DNA of 48,362 nt from JBKQHQ01 sp052148715 (GCA_052148715.1 JBKQHQ010000173.1:1-48362), one strand, 5' to 3'. Counted from the first letter of the stretch, positions 8,483 through 17,327 are shown. The notes: generated from the letters alone by a model not told the origin. Numbers and translations: made by a program.

Positions 8483-9521
8483 GCATACACTCCAGACGCA
8501 GCGCATCCGCCGCCGCAAGCCGCAAATAGACCCGGGCGAGACGCGGCCACTTGTCCGGTGTGCGCGGATCGGGCTCGAGCAAGTGAGCGATTGCCAGGCG
8601 CGCGCGCAACGTCGCGCGATGACACCGGTAGAAGGCGAAGAGATCTGCGGACACGCCGTCGTGCAATGCGCACAGGGCGCGGCGCTTGATGTACTCGCCG
8701 GCCCAGCCGCCGCCCAGGCGGTCGCATTCAACGCACAGAAAGGCGATCTCGTCGAATGGATCGACGGCGCGAAGCCATGGATTGAACTCCAGACAGTCGA
8801 TGATCCTGACCGGATCGCCGAGCCAAATGTGCTCCGGACGCAAATCCCCGTGCCCGTCGACGACATGGCGCCCGCGCACGCGATCGGCGATGAGTCCCGC
8901 TCTCTCGGCAAGAAAACGGCGCTGGATGCGATCGACCCGGCGCACGAGCCCTGCCGGCAGGTCGAGGCGCGGATCGAGGAGAACGCTCCTGTTGTAGGCG
9001 AGGCTCCGATGCCAATTGGAGAGATGCATGTCGCACGAGGCAAAGACCGCACCGGCGCGCCGGTAGAAAGCCGCCAACGTCGCCACGACACGGTCGAGCT
9101 GCCAAGGGGCGAGCCGACGTGCCACGAGGGCATGTTCGAGTGTTTGGCTCTCGTCGAGGCGACGCATGACGATCAGCCAATCAACGATATCTCCTGACCC
9201 GCCAATCGCCAAACCGCGCGGAGATTGCACGAGTGCCGCCATGCCTCGATAGACATCCGGTGCCAGCCGACGATTCAACACCAGCTCCGCCCGGCAGGCG
9301 GCTTCACGGCGGGCGAGTGTGGAAAAATCGAGATAAGGAAACCGCACCGGTTTCTTGAGCTTATATACCGTGTCGCCGGCGAGAAAGACGAAGGACATGT
9401 GCGTCTCCCGACAAACGACGTCAGGCAACGGATGCGGATAGGCGTCGGTGCTACGGAGAAATGCGACCTTGTCGCCAAGCGGGATCCCATCGGCATTCAA
9501 TGGCGAGATGTGGGCGCGCAC
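8460..9521 (-). CDS. APH-fold kinase-like protein (COG2187 type)
   Basis: 353 aa with an aminoglycoside-phosphotransferase/kinase fold. The N-lobe lysine region is GDTVYKLKKPVRFPYLDF; the catalytic loop is VDGHGDLRPEHIWL (the H-G-D-x-x..N/H signature) and the metal-binding Asp follows in RIIDCLEFN. Relatives are often fused to an AAA P-loop kinase domain; here that second domain is missing, so this is the stand-alone form. Substrate unknown, and antibiotic resistance should not be assumed. It starts with GTG preceded by AGGAGAGG. Its end overlaps the convergent prs-like gene. Confidence 0.75.
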   Translation of the reverse strand: MRAHISPLNADGIPLGDKVAFLRSTDAYPHPLPDVVCRETHMSFVFLAGDTVYKLKKPVRFPYLDFSTLARREAACRAELVLNRRLAPDVYRGMAALVQSPRGLAIGGSGDIVDWLIVMRRLDESQTLEHALVARRLAPWQLDRVVATLAAFYRRAGAVFASCDMHLSNWHRSLAYNRSVLLDPRLDLPAGLVRRVDRIQRRFLAERAGLIADRVRGRHVVDGHGDLRPEHIWLGDPVRIIDCLEFNPWLRAVDPFDEIAFLCVECDRLGGGWAGEYIKRRALCALHDGVSADLFAFYRCHRATLRARLAIAHLLEPDPRTPDKWPRLARVYLRLAAADALRLECMLRIPVGR

Positions 9522-9563
9522 TGACCTCTCCTGATGCGCGCGTGCGGGCGCGGGCGGGCTCGA

Positions 9564-9788
9564 TCATGCTCTCTCTAAGCTGAGATGCGCTCCGTTCAAT
9601 CGATCCAGCACATTACCATCGAGATGCTCCATCAGCGCGCCAATGCTGCTCTCCTGATCCAGTTGCGCTTGCCTCAATTTCGACCACGCATCGGCACACG
9701 CCCTGCCAAAACTGTCTGCGTCCGCAACATCGTAGACACCCGCATGGAGCAAGACATCGTCCTTCGTAATTCGCAATTTGACCTTCAT
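9564..9788 (-). CDS. Small hypothetical protein (74 aa)
   Basis: A 74-aa soluble protein of no family I recognise, with a beta-rich start (MKVKLRITKDDVLLHAG) and a helical remainder. GGAGGAATGA directly precedes the ATG with good spacing, and the frame is well kept, which supports a real gene. It lies between the nitroreductase and the APH-fold kinase on the same strand, possibly in one transcript from the FixK box at 10622. Confidence 0.6.
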   Translation of the reverse strand: MKVKLRITKDDVLLHAGVYDVADADSFGRACADAWSKLRQAQLDQESSIGALMEHLDGNVLDRLNGAHLSLERA

Positions 9789-9866
9789 TCATTCCTCCGG
9801 ATCAGCCGAGGCAGTTCACAACATGGTCTTGCTCCGGCGCGGAAGACCAAAAAGCTCAGCGCCCGA

Positions 9867-10523
9867 CTAAGCGCGTGGATACCCGATCGTCTGCGCGAAA
9901 GTGACGAACTGTCCGTCCGCGAGCTTCATCGTGCGCGCCAGCTTTTTGGTATCGACCGAGGCCCGGAATACCGTCGCCAGTCCCTCGGACGCGCAATAGA
10001 GATAAACATTCTGGCCGATGAAACCCACGTCGACCGAGGCGTAGAGGCGTCGTTCCTCCGGGGGAACGTCCTGCATACGTTCGCCATGGGCGACGTAAAC
10101 GAGATTGAGCGGCGCCGTGCCGACGAAGTCCTGCACCCCCGTCTCGGCGCGAATGTCCCCGGGCATGTGCGGCAGCAGGCGATGAGTCTTGGGGTCGTAA
10201 AGCCAAACGCCGTCGGCCATCGCCGCATAGATGTCGACGACCATGATATGACGCCAATAGGGCGCGGTTCGGTCCCCGCTCGGGCGATTGACACCGAATG
10301 CGGCCCATAGGAGGTCCGACAGCACTTGCGTCGGCAACGCACGATTGGCGTACTCGCGGGTCGAACGCCGTAGCATCAGTGCGTCCATCAGCGGCTTGCC
10401 TCCTTGCCTTTCCGGCGCCGGCAAGTCGATAGCAGGCAGCTCTTCGCTCTTGGCAACGCCGCTTGCCGCGGTAATGAGGGCGCTTGAAAGCAGACCAGCG
10501 TTGGCGCCTCGACGCGTTATCAT
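9867..10523 (-). CDS. Nitroreductase-family protein with signal peptide
   Basis: 218 aa. The FMN-dependent nitroreductase fold is indicated by the start DALMLRRSTREYANRALPTQVLSDLLWAAFGVNRP (in two parts: LMLRRSTREY binds FMN phosphate) and by the later VDVGFIGQNVYLYCASEGLATV. The first ~25 residues (MITRRGANAGLLSSALITAA) contain a twin-arginine-like pair and a hydrophobic stretch, suggesting export or membrane attachment, which is uncommon in this family and closer to the SagB/ThcOx-like and periplasmic forms. ATG 10523 follows AAAGGA. A perfect FixK box is 105 bp upstream. Nitroreductases are also prominent in low-oxygen regulons of other bacteria. Confidence 0.8.
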   Translation of the reverse strand: MITRRGANAGLLSSALITAASGVAKSEELPAIDLPAPERQGGKPLMDALMLRRSTREYANRALPTQVLSDLLWAAFGVNRPSGDRTAPYWRHIMVVDIYAAMADGVWLYDPKTHRLLPHMPGDIRAETGVQDFVGTAPLNLVYVAHGERMQDVPPEERRLYASVDVGFIGQNVYLYCASEGLATVFRASVDTKKLARTMKLADGQFVTFAQTIGYPRA

Positions 10524-10841
10524 GGCTAGATCCTTTCTTCGGCCGATCGGCGAATACCTGCTTCCACCTCGACAGCAAGCGAGCCGCCTTTCACAAGAGC
10601 GAAAGATACCAGCCCGAGGCATTGATTCAAATCAAGGATTTGCCACGATGTTGCTTGGTACTAATTTTTGAAGAGGAGGAAGCTAGGCCCATTCTCTTTT
10701 TTTGAAGCGCGTGTGGCTGCATTATTCGATCTATCGTGGTTACCCATTGGCACCCTTGCCGGCGGCAAGGAATGCGTGGCGGGTCACGCGCCGCTAGGCT
10801 CCGCAGCTACAAAATCCCATAACGATGTGGAACAATTCAAT
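10524..10841. other. Intergenic region with FixK box, no gene seen
   Basis: A 318-bp gap between the nitroreductase start and the end of the PaoB-like gene. It holds the FixK box at 10622-10635 and otherwise no open frame with a ribosome site or recognisable product. The stretch 10660-10705 is purine-rich then T-rich but forms no clear terminator. Confidence 0.6.
10622..10635. promoter_or_regulatory. FixK/FNR box upstream of the nitroreductase gene
   Basis: TTGATTCAAATCAA is a perfect TTGAT-N4-ATCAA palindrome centred 105 bp upstream of the leftward nitroreductase start at 10523. No rightward gene follows it, so the leftward assignment is clear. Confidence 0.8.
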
Positions 10842-11873
10842 TTACGCCTTTGCTGCGGCCAGAATGGCGCGCCGGACCAGCGCCTCGAAAATCGGCAGCT
10901 TGTATGAATTCTTTGTCAGCGGCGCGGCCCCCGTCAGCGCGGCGCGCGCGGCAACCCGCGCGGTCTGCTCGAAAACCGGCTTTCCGAGCATAGCAGCTTC
11001 CGCCGCCTTCGCCCGGTGCGGCACCGGCGCGGCGGCTCCGAGAATGATCGACACCCGCTGGCAGAGCCCGTCCGGATCGCGATCGAGCAGAACCGCCACA
11101 TCGGCAATCGGCCAATCGAACGAATCCTTCTCGCCTTGCTTCAAATGCACCGAGCGCACGCGCGGCGCCAGCTTTGGCAGAACGACCGAGGAAAGAATCT
11201 CGCCCGGCTTGAGATCATTTTCACGGTGAACGTCTTTCTCCGGGAGCAGGAAGAACTCCTCCAACAAGACCTCACGCCGCGAACCGTCAGCTTGCACCAG
11301 CTCGACGGCGGCGCCCAACGCCACAAGCGCGGTCGCGGCCGTGGACGGGTGCACGATCGCGCAGCCGTGATGATCGAAGATGGCATGATACTGATTCTCG
11401 CCGCCGAATGCGAAGCAGGTCTGGCCGCCCTTGCGCGCACAATGGTGGTGCGTGGAGCGGAAGTACCAGCACCGCGGCCGCTGCAGCAGGTTGCCGCCGA
11501 GCGTCGCCACGTTGCGGATCTGCGGACTCGCCGAATAACGCGTGGCGTCGGCTAAGGCCGTGTAGTGTTGAAGAATAACAGGGTGCCGGGCGATTTGCGC
11601 GATCGTGACCAGGGAGCCTATACGCAGCCCGCCGTCCTCCTCCTCGACGATCCGGTCGAGTCCCGTGATGCTGCGGAGATTTACGATGCGGCGCGGTTGC
11701 ATCAAACCCTCCTTCATGAGATCGAGAAGGTCGATGCCGCCCGCCTTGAAGACGACGGCGTCCTGCGCTGCTCCCCCGCCCGCCGCTACGACTGTGGCAG
11801 CCGCAACAGTTGTGGCCCCCGACGCCACCGCTTCGGCTTCCGATCGCGCATTGAGCCACTCGAACTGCTGCAT
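10842..11873 (-). CDS. PaoB-like FAD/[4Fe-4S] subunit of aldehyde oxidoreductase
   Basis: 343 aa; FAD subunit of a xanthine-oxidase-family enzyme. It passes electrons between the 2Fe-2S subunit and the acceptor. FAD motifs are VVFKAGGIDLLDL near the N-terminus and SPQIRNVATLGGNLLQRPRCWYF (in parts: NVATLGGNLLQ). The insertion RPRCWYFRSTHHHCARKGG with a following QTCF supplies the extra cysteines that ligate a 4Fe-4S cluster in E. coli PaoB. The start is set at 11873 (MQQFEW), which follows GGGAG and leaves a 4-bp gap after the large-subunit gene; a frame to 11903 would overlap it. Last gene of the three-gene operon. Confidence 0.88.
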   Translation of the reverse strand: MQQFEWLNARSEAEAVASGATTVAAATVVAAGGGAAQDAVVFKAGGIDLLDLMKEGLMQPRRIVNLRSITGLDRIVEEEDGGLRIGSLVTIAQIARHPVILQHYTALADATRYSASPQIRNVATLGGNLLQRPRCWYFRSTHHHCARKGGQTCFAFGGENQYHAIFDHHGCAIVHPSTAATALVALGAAVELVQADGSRREVLLEEFFLLPEKDVHRENDLKPGEILSSVVLPKLAPRVRSVHLKQGEKDSFDWPIADVAVLLDRDPDGLCQRVSIILGAAAPVPHRAKAAEAAMLGKPVFEQTARVAARAALTGAAPLTKNSYKLPIFEALVRRAILAAAKA

Positions 11874-11877
11874 CTCT

Positions 11878-14262
11878 TTAGCTCCCGCGGGGGATGCGGC
11901 CAAGTGCTGAGAGCACGGCGGCCGGCGTCATCGGCAAGTGCCGCAACCGCACGCCGATTGCGTTGTAGACGGCGTTGGCGACGGCAGGCGCGGTCGCGAT
12001 ACTCGCCGGCTCCGCAATACCGTAAGCGTCGGTCGCGCTCTGGCCCTGATAGTTCTCAAGCACCACGACCTCGATTTCCGGCGTCTCGCGGGAGCCGATG
12101 ATCTTATAGTGCTCGAGATCGGCGTTGAGCATGTGGCCGCTCGCCTGGTCGAGGATACGATCCTCGAACAAGGCGTAGGAGATGCCTTGCAGAACGCCCC
12201 CTTGAACCTGGCTCTCGATCGTCAACGGATTCATCGGCCGTCCACAGTCCTGCACCGCGACGAAGCGTTCGACGCGTACGATGCCGGTCTCGATATCGAC
12301 GGCGACTTCGGCGAATTGCACGCCGCCGAGATCATTCTGGGCGAGCGCGGCATCCATCATTTCTCGGCGAAACCCGCCATAATCGTCGGCACGACTCGCG
12401 AAAGCACTGATCTGATCGGTACGCAACATTGCTGCTGCTTCGCGGAAACTCATGCTGCGCGCCGGATCGCCCGGCACGACAACCCGCCCGTTGCGGACGA
12501 CCAAATCCTCGGCAGCGGCTCCGACATGCGGGCCGACCACCTCGAACAGCATCCGTTTGACCTTGTGGGCCGCATTTCGCACCGGCGGCGTGATCGAGGC
12601 CGTGGTCCTGCTGCCGTAGGATGGAGGCCCGGCAGGAAAGTCCGTATCACCGATTCGAACGGTTATGTCCTCGACGCGCAAGCGAAACTCTTCCGCGACG
12701 ACCTGCGCGAGCACGGTCCCGATCCCGGTGCCGATGTCCTGCACGCTGGAGAGAACCTCGACCGACCCGTCCCGCAACAGGCGCACTTCGCACGATGCGT
12801 TCGTCTGCACATTGGCGCCCCACAGCGATTGCGCGACGCCGATGCCGCGCTTGATCGTGCCGCTGTCCGCGCCCGCAGCATGGCGGCGGTTCCAGCCGAT
12901 CCGTTCGGCGCCGATGCGCCGCTCCTCGCGCCGAACCGCGCTCGCGTCAATTCGGTCGCGCAACGCCAAGGGATCGATCTCCAGCTTCTCCGCCAGTTCG
13001 TCGATGCTCTGTTCGAGTGCGAATGCTCCGGGCACATTGCCCGGACCGCGCATCGGACAGCCGGGCCCCGCATTGATGAAGATATCGTACTGCTCGATAT
13101 CGAAATTGGGGCAATCGTACATCGCCTGCGCGATGTTGCCGACACCGGCGCCTAGCGCGGTTCCCGCCGTTCCGTAAGTGTAGAGTGAGATTGCGCTGAG
13201 CGGACCGTCCTTGCGCGCTCCGATCTTGAGCCGCTGGAACGTCCCCGGCCGGTTGCCGGAGTCGAGCTGTTCCTCGCGCCGATCGTGCACCAGCCGAACC
13301 GGCGCGCCGGCAGCACGCGACAGCGCAACTGCCGCGCGCGCGTAATTGCCCGCACTCGATTTCGATCCGAACCCGCCGCCCATCGCGTCGACGACAACCC
13401 GAACGCGGCTGCGCGGAAGACCGAAGGCGTCAGCCAATTCGTTGCGCACTCCGGCGGTGAACTGGGTCGAGATATAGACGGTCAGGCCATCCGCTCGCCA
13501 ATCGGCGACGACCGCATGAGTTTCCAGGCAGCAATGGGTCTGCACTTGCGTGCGGAACTCCCCTTCAACAATCACGTCGGCCTCGGCGAACCCACTCTTC
13601 ACATCGCCACGTCCTCCCGCCTTGGCAGGTCCGCGAGCGTTGCCATGCTGTTGCACGTCCGATCCGGTCGGCACGCCACCGCCGAAGCTGAAGCCTACGA
13701 CGGGCGATCGAAAGACTACCGGCGCGTCCGGCTTACGGGCTTCGTCCATGTCGACCACGAACGGCAATATCTCATATTCGATTTTGATCAAGCCCACCGC
13801 CGCTTCCGCGGCATCCGGGGTCGTCGCCGCAATGGCCGCTATCGGCGCTCCGACATAGAGCGCGCGCGGCATGCGAACCGCGCCGGCGGCGCGATCGGCC
13901 TCGGGCGTGCGTTCGATCGCGCGGCCGACAATGTCCGTGATGACGTGAACGGCGCGCACTTTCGGATGGCTCTCCGCCGCTCGTGTATCTATCGAAATGA
14001 TCCGCGCGTGGGGATGCGGCGAACGCAATACCCGCGCATGCAGCATGCCGGGCAGCTTGATATCGACGGTGAAGCGCGCGGCGCCGGTGACCTTGGCTCG
14101 GCCGTTGATCCTCGGCACCCGCTTTCCGATCACCGCGAGGCGATCGTTCGGCGCAAGCGGCGACGCCTCGCCGACGGGAACCTGCCGCTTAATTTCGGCG
14201 AGGGAAACACTGGAGATTCCGAACGGAAAGGTGTCCCGCCGTATTGGCTCTTTGGGCGCCAT
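11878..14262 (-). CDS. PaoC-like molybdenum-cofactor subunit of aldehyde oxidoreductase
   Basis: 794 aa; catalytic subunit that holds the molybdopterin cofactor and oxidises aldehydes with water as oxygen source. Visible landmarks are VIGKRVPRINGRAKVTGAARF at the start of the aldehyde-oxidase domain (conserved in the family), DAMGGGFGSKSSAGNYARAA (cofactor contact), GPGCPMRGPGNVPGAFALE, and the catalytic Glu in AYGIAEPASIATAPA near the C-terminus. Length is slightly above the E. coli PaoC size. It begins 2 bp after the 2Fe-2S gene and ends 4 bp before the FAD gene, so the three are co-transcribed. Gene order here is A-C-B, not A-B-C as in E. coli. Confidence 0.9.
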   Translation of the reverse strand: MAPKEPIRRDTFPFGISSVSLAEIKRQVPVGEASPLAPNDRLAVIGKRVPRINGRAKVTGAARFTVDIKLPGMLHARVLRSPHPHARIISIDTRAAESHPKVRAVHVITDIVGRAIERTPEADRAAGAVRMPRALYVGAPIAAIAATTPDAAEAAVGLIKIEYEILPFVVDMDEARKPDAPVVFRSPVVGFSFGGGVPTGSDVQQHGNARGPAKAGGRGDVKSGFAEADVIVEGEFRTQVQTHCCLETHAVVADWRADGLTVYISTQFTAGVRNELADAFGLPRSRVRVVVDAMGGGFGSKSSAGNYARAAVALSRAAGAPVRLVHDRREEQLDSGNRPGTFQRLKIGARKDGPLSAISLYTYGTAGTALGAGVGNIAQAMYDCPNFDIEQYDIFINAGPGCPMRGPGNVPGAFALEQSIDELAEKLEIDPLALRDRIDASAVRREERRIGAERIGWNRRHAAGADSGTIKRGIGVAQSLWGANVQTNASCEVRLLRDGSVEVLSSVQDIGTGIGTVLAQVVAEEFRLRVEDITVRIGDTDFPAGPPSYGSRTTASITPPVRNAAHKVKRMLFEVVGPHVGAAAEDLVVRNGRVVVPGDPARSMSFREAAAMLRTDQISAFASRADDYGGFRREMMDAALAQNDLGGVQFAEVAVDIETGIVRVERFVAVQDCGRPMNPLTIESQVQGGVLQGISYALFEDRILDQASGHMLNADLEHYKIIGSRETPEIEVVVLENYQGQSATDAYGIAEPASIATAPAVANAVYNAIGVRLRHLPMTPAAVLSALGRIPRGS

Positions 14263-14264
14263 GG

Positions 14265-14906
14265 TCAGCCTTTGTTAGCCTCGGCCGCGGCGAGGGTCGC
14301 CGCGAACACCTTCGGATAGGTTCCGCACCGGCAGAGGTGACCGCTGGTCGCCGCCTTCACCTCCTCGAGCGAGGGATGCGGATTGTGCGCAAGCAGCGCC
14401 GCACAGCTCATCACCATTCCCGGTGTGCAAAAACCACACTGCATGGCATCGTGCTCCATGAACGCGGCCTGCACGGGATGAAGCTTATCGCCATCGGCGA
14501 GTCCTTCTATGGTCATCACGGACCGGTCGCCAACATCGATCGCCAAGATCATGCAGGACGCAACCGGGGAACCGTCCAGCCACACGGTGCACGCCGAGCA
14601 TGCCCCGCGATCGCAGCCGATCTTCGTTCCTGTCAGATCGAGCGGCCCGCGCAAGGCTTCTGCAAGTGTCGTATGCGGGGGAATAACGATGGTCCGTACG
14701 ACGCCGTTGATTCGGAGCGGAACCGGCACCGGATCGGGGCCAATAATCGCCCCATCGGCCTTTTCCTCCGCAACGGCGCGTGTCGCGGCAACGCTGGTTT
14801 CGAGCATGGCGCCTCCGGCTATCGTACCTGCGCCGGCGAGGAACCCGCGACGAGAGACCTCGTCCTTGTTGCGGTATGCGGTCAACTTCTGCACGGGCTG
14901 CTTCAT
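14265..14906 (-). CDS. PaoA-like [2Fe-2S] subunit with Tat signal
   Basis: 213 aa. The N-terminus carries a twin-arginine signal (SRRGFLAGAGTIAGGAML), which exports the folded, cofactor-loaded complex to the periplasm. Two [2Fe-2S] clusters are bound by GCDRGACSACTVWLDG with a later Cys (ASCM) and by QCGFCTPGMV with HLCRCGTY. This matches PaoA of the periplasmic aldehyde oxidoreductase. ATG 14906 (MKQPVQ) is used because it places the RR motif at a normal distance; the open frame extends to 14966 without a ribosome site. First gene of the operon; FixK boxes are 76 and 146 bp upstream. No PaoD-type maturation gene is in the window. Confidence 0.9.
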   Translation of the reverse strand: MKQPVQKLTAYRNKDEVSRRGFLAGAGTIAGGAMLETSVAATRAVAEEKADGAIIGPDPVPVPLRINGVVRTIVIPPHTTLAEALRGPLDLTGTKIGCDRGACSACTVWLDGSPVASCMILAIDVGDRSVMTIEGLADGDKLHPVQAAFMEHDAMQCGFCTPGMVMSCAALLAHNPHPSLEEVKAATSGHLCRCGTYPKVFAATLAAAEANKG

Positions 14907-14975
14907 CTCGTCTCGCTTACGCCCCGCCGGGTCCGAGGTATCGCACGCACATTGTCGAATACGCACTGATGCGCT

Positions 14976-14989
14976 TTGATTGAAATCAA
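14976..14989. promoter_or_regulatory. FixK/FNR box, pao-like operon promoter
   Basis: TTGATTGAAATCAA, a perfect TTGAT-N4-ATCAA palindrome, is centred 76 bp from the PaoA-like start (14906, minus) and 132 bp from the BON gene start (15115, plus). Spacing favours the leftward operon. Confidence 0.8.
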
Positions 14990-15045
14990 AAGCAGTGCGT
15001 GTTCGCGGCGACCAACGGCTCGGTGGGCCTCATCCGGGCGATCGC

Positions 15046-15059
15046 TTGATCTGCATCAA
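15046..15059. promoter_or_regulatory. FixK/FNR box, BON gene promoter
   Basis: TTGATCTGCATCAA, a second perfect palindrome in the same divergent gap, is centred 62 bp upstream of the BON gene start at 15115. It lies 70 bp (about seven helical turns) from the box at 14976. Confidence 0.8.
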
Positions 15060-15114
15060 TGTGCGAGCATTTAATCCCGTCTTTGCTGATTTGAAAGAAC
15101 TGAGGAGAGTAGCC

Positions 15115-15762
15115 ATGAGCGACACGCAACTGCGCCAGAACGTTGTCGACGAGCTCGAATGGGATCCGAGCATCAGCGCGGCAAATATTGGGGTCGCCGT
15201 GGAACAAGGCGTGGTGACCTTAACCGGCCATGTTGCAAGCTACGCCGAGAAAGTGGCTGCCGAGCGTGCGGTTCGTCGGGTTAGGGGCGTCCGCGCCATC
15301 GCCGAGGAGATCGAGATCCGTTTGCCGTATGCGAAAAAGACATCGGACGATGAGATCGCCAAACGCGCCGCGAATATTCTTGGCTGGGATACTCAAGTTC
15401 CGATCGACGCCATCGAGATCACGGTCAAAAACGGATGGGTCACGCTGGATGGCGCGGTCGACTGGCAGTTCCAAAGACGAGCGGCAGAGGACGACATACG
15501 CAAGTTGTCCGGCGTGGCGGGAGTTAATAATCGTATCACAATCAATTCCCGCCTTCAGGTTCCCGAGATCCAGAAGCGGATCGAGGATGCTCTGAAGCGA
15601 AACGCCGAGATCGATGCCAAAGGCATCCAGGTGACGGTGCGTGGTGGAACGGTCACACTCACCGGCACGGTTCATGACTGGATTGAGCACGACGCGATCA
15701 AGAATGCAGCGTGGTCAGCCCCCGGCGTCCAATCCGTTGAGGACCACTTGACCCTCGTCTAG
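15115..15762 (+). CDS. Triple BON-domain protein
   Basis: 215 aa made of three BON domains in a row, at about residues 5-75, 78-145 and 148-215. Each shows the V.V..G.VTLTG.V......A...V..V.GV..V pattern (GVVTLTGHVASYAEKVAAE; GWVTLDGAVDWQFQRRAAE; GTVTLTGTVHDWIEHDAIK). BON domains bind membranes or small ligands in osmotic and envelope stress proteins. There is no signal peptide, so this form is likely cytoplasmic. ATG 15115 follows GAGGAGA; an upstream frame to 14980 would run through the FixK box and is rejected. Confidence 0.92.
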   Translation: MSDTQLRQNVVDELEWDPSISAANIGVAVEQGVVTLTGHVASYAEKVAAERAVRRVRGVRAIAEEIEIRLPYAKKTSDDEIAKRAANILGWDTQVPIDAIEITVKNGWVTLDGAVDWQFQRRAAEDDIRKLSGVAGVNNRITINSRLQVPEIQKRIEDALKRNAEIDAKGIQVTVRGGTVTLTGTVHDWIEHDAIKNAAWSAPGVQSVEDHLTLV

Positions 15763-15897
15763 TGATCGAGGTCGCTACGATCCGTCGCTCGGCGGCAGAA
15801 AATACTGGGAGGAACTGGCCCATGCGCCGGAGCGGGACAATGGGTCGCTGCGGTACCCCATATGCCACTTGGAGGCGTCCCGACGTAACTCAACTCC

Positions 15898-16356
15898 TTA
15901 CGCCACTTTGTTGAGCGCCTTCGTGATCGGCTCGGCGAGTTCCGCTGTCGTTTTCTGCACGAGCGCAGCCAGATCTTTGGCCTGCTCGACGACGGCCTCG
16001 AACTGTTTATGTGCGTGCGCGGTCGAAAGCTCGATGACCTCGCTCGGTGACTTTGCCGCAGATATCGCGACCGCATAATCGAAAGAAGCGCGAATATTCG
16101 CATGGGAAAATTCAGTCACCAAGCGATTGTAATCAGTCGCCCTCTGGACCGCGATCGAGCAGGTGTCCTTGAGGACGTTGGCGGCCTGCCCGGCGAGCGC
16201 CTTGACCTCTCGGTAACCCTCCCTTGCCTGCGCTGAACTCTTCTCGGTCATCTCGTTGAATGCCGCCAATTCGATGACAGGCAACTGAAAGCTTGCCGGA
16301 TCGAATTGTACGGCGGGCTTAGGCGGTAGTGTCTTGCGGCCGCTCGTCTGGCTCAT
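15898..16356 (-). CDS. Phasin family protein
   Basis: 152 aa. Phasins coat polyhydroxyalkanoate granules and control their number and surface. After a short proline-rich start, residues 30-150 form a helical phasin domain: FNEMTEKSSAQAREGYREVK, ALAGQAANVLKDTC, then a middle SPSEVIELSTAHAHKQFEAV block typical of phasin_2, and a final TAELAEPITKALNKVA. ATG 16356 follows AGGACG. A FixK-type box lies 66 bp upstream. The granule synthase phaC is 5 kb away in the same window, giving a consistent partner. Confidence 0.88.
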   Translation of the reverse strand: MSQTSGRKTLPPKPAVQFDPASFQLPVIELAAFNEMTEKSSAQAREGYREVKALAGQAANVLKDTCSIAVQRATDYNRLVTEFSHANIRASFDYAVAISAAKSPSEVIELSTAHAHKQFEAVVEQAKDLAALVQKTTAELAEPITKALNKVA

Positions 16357-16415
16357 GACATTCGTCCTGCGCGGGTAGCCATTTGACAATTCCAGCACAT
16401 TGCCAGAGCGCGGCA

Positions 16416-16429
16416 TTGCGGTAGATCAA
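16416..16429. promoter_or_regulatory. FixK-type box upstream of the phasin gene
   Basis: TTGCGGTAGATCAA fits TTG(A/C)-N6-(T/G)CAA, the form described for rhizobial FixK2 boxes. Centre is 66 bp upstream of the phasin start (16356, minus). It is less symmetrical than the other boxes. Confidence 0.6.
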
Positions 16430-16491
16430 TGTCTTGCGGGCTTTGGCGTCGCGTCCTCTCGATACTTGTCTTATCCCGATCGGCGATAAGG

Positions 16492-16821
16492 CTAATCCGC
16501 CCGCTTCTGCGTTTGGGTTTCGAGTGCCATGTGCAACATCCGTGCCGCATCGGTAAACGATTCTCTGTGTAGCAGATCGTCAGGCCGCATAGCCGCAACC
16601 GTGCCCGCCAAGTCGCGCAGGATGTCGGCGAACAACTCATAATTGATGTGCACGTGGACCGACTTTCGGTTTTCGGCCTCCGTTCCGCTCTGCAGCATCA
16701 GCGATACGCCGGTCGCGTCAAGGTGCGCCTCGAATCGCGCCGTACGTTCGAACGTCCCGATATAGAACTTATCGGGATAATCGAGCGCGACCTCGGCCTT
16801 GTCAGGAACAGGCTTTGTCAT
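16492..16821 (-). CDS. Conserved hypothetical protein (109 aa)
   Basis: 109 aa, soluble, family not recognised. The N-terminal half is beta-rich (KFYIGTFERTARFEAHLDAT, then GVSLMLQ) and the C-terminal half helical (INYELFADILRDLAGTVAAM). The ATG follows GAAG at a normal distance. Its start is 106 bp from a FixK box that lies between it and chaB, so the two may share the box divergently. The gene precedes the phasin on the same strand but a 135-bp gap with its own box separates them. Confidence 0.65.
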   Translation of the reverse strand: MTKPVPDKAEVALDYPDKFYIGTFERTARFEAHLDATGVSLMLQSGTEAENRKSVHVHINYELFADILRDLAGTVAAMRPDDLLHRESFTDAARMLHMALETQTQKRAD

Positions 16822-16920
16822 GTCGGTACTTCTTCATCGGCTAAGAATATACGCATTAACCCAACCCCCAACTCGCGAGCCTGTCATAACTACATTATAA
16901 ATGCCCGTGGACGAGCCTTC

Positions 16921-16934
16921 TTGATTTGGCTCAA
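16921..16934. promoter_or_regulatory. FixK-type box between the 109-aa gene and chaB-like gene
   Basis: TTGATTTGGCTCAA fits TTGA-N6-TCAA. Its centre is 95 bp upstream of the ChaB-like start (17023, plus) and 106 bp upstream of the 109-aa gene (16821, minus). Confidence 0.65.
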
Positions 16935-17022
16935 AAAGGGCCCTTGGGGTTAGCTGGTAAAATTTTCCAAGGTTTGCAGCAGGCCGAATGCCTTAAAGAT
17001 AAGCAGCGAAGGGAAACACTCC

Positions 17023-17244
17023 ATGCCGTACCCAACGAATGCCGACCTGCCGGACTCGGTCCAGCGTCATCTTCCCGAGCATGCCCAAGACATCTATCGG
17101 GAGGCCTTCAATCACGCCTATTCGGCACATCTGACCGACCCGCGTCGCGAGGAGGCCGCTCACCGCATTGCGTGGGCGGCGGTCAAACGGTCCTATGTCA
17201 AGAGCGGCAGCAGTTGGGTGAGGCGCGGACCGGGCCCCGATTAA
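17023..17244 (+). CDS. ChaB family protein
   Basis: 73 aa, the normal ChaB length. The family signature is clear: MPYPTNADLPDSVQRHLPEH at the start, then AQDIYREAFNHAY and EEAAHRIAWAAVKRSYVK. ChaB was named as a regulator of the ChaA cation antiporter in E. coli, but its molecular role is poorly defined and many genomes, like this window, have it without ChaA. GAAGGGAAAC lies upstream of ATG 17023. A FixK-type box is 95 bp upstream. Confidence 0.88.
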   Translation: MPYPTNADLPDSVQRHLPEHAQDIYREAFNHAYSAHLTDPRREEAAHRIAWAAVKRSYVKSGSSWVRRGPGPD

Positions 17245-17327
17245 TCCGGGAATAAAGGCTCGTGGACGGCCCTCGCAATCCTATGTCTTCGCTCGGAGCC
17301 TCCGCCCCACACCCCTCTGCCGCCAAT

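Noticed and set aside
11938..13155. 405-codon plus-strand frame opposite the PaoC-like gene
   Set aside because: Antisense shadow of the molybdopterin subunit; no domain features.
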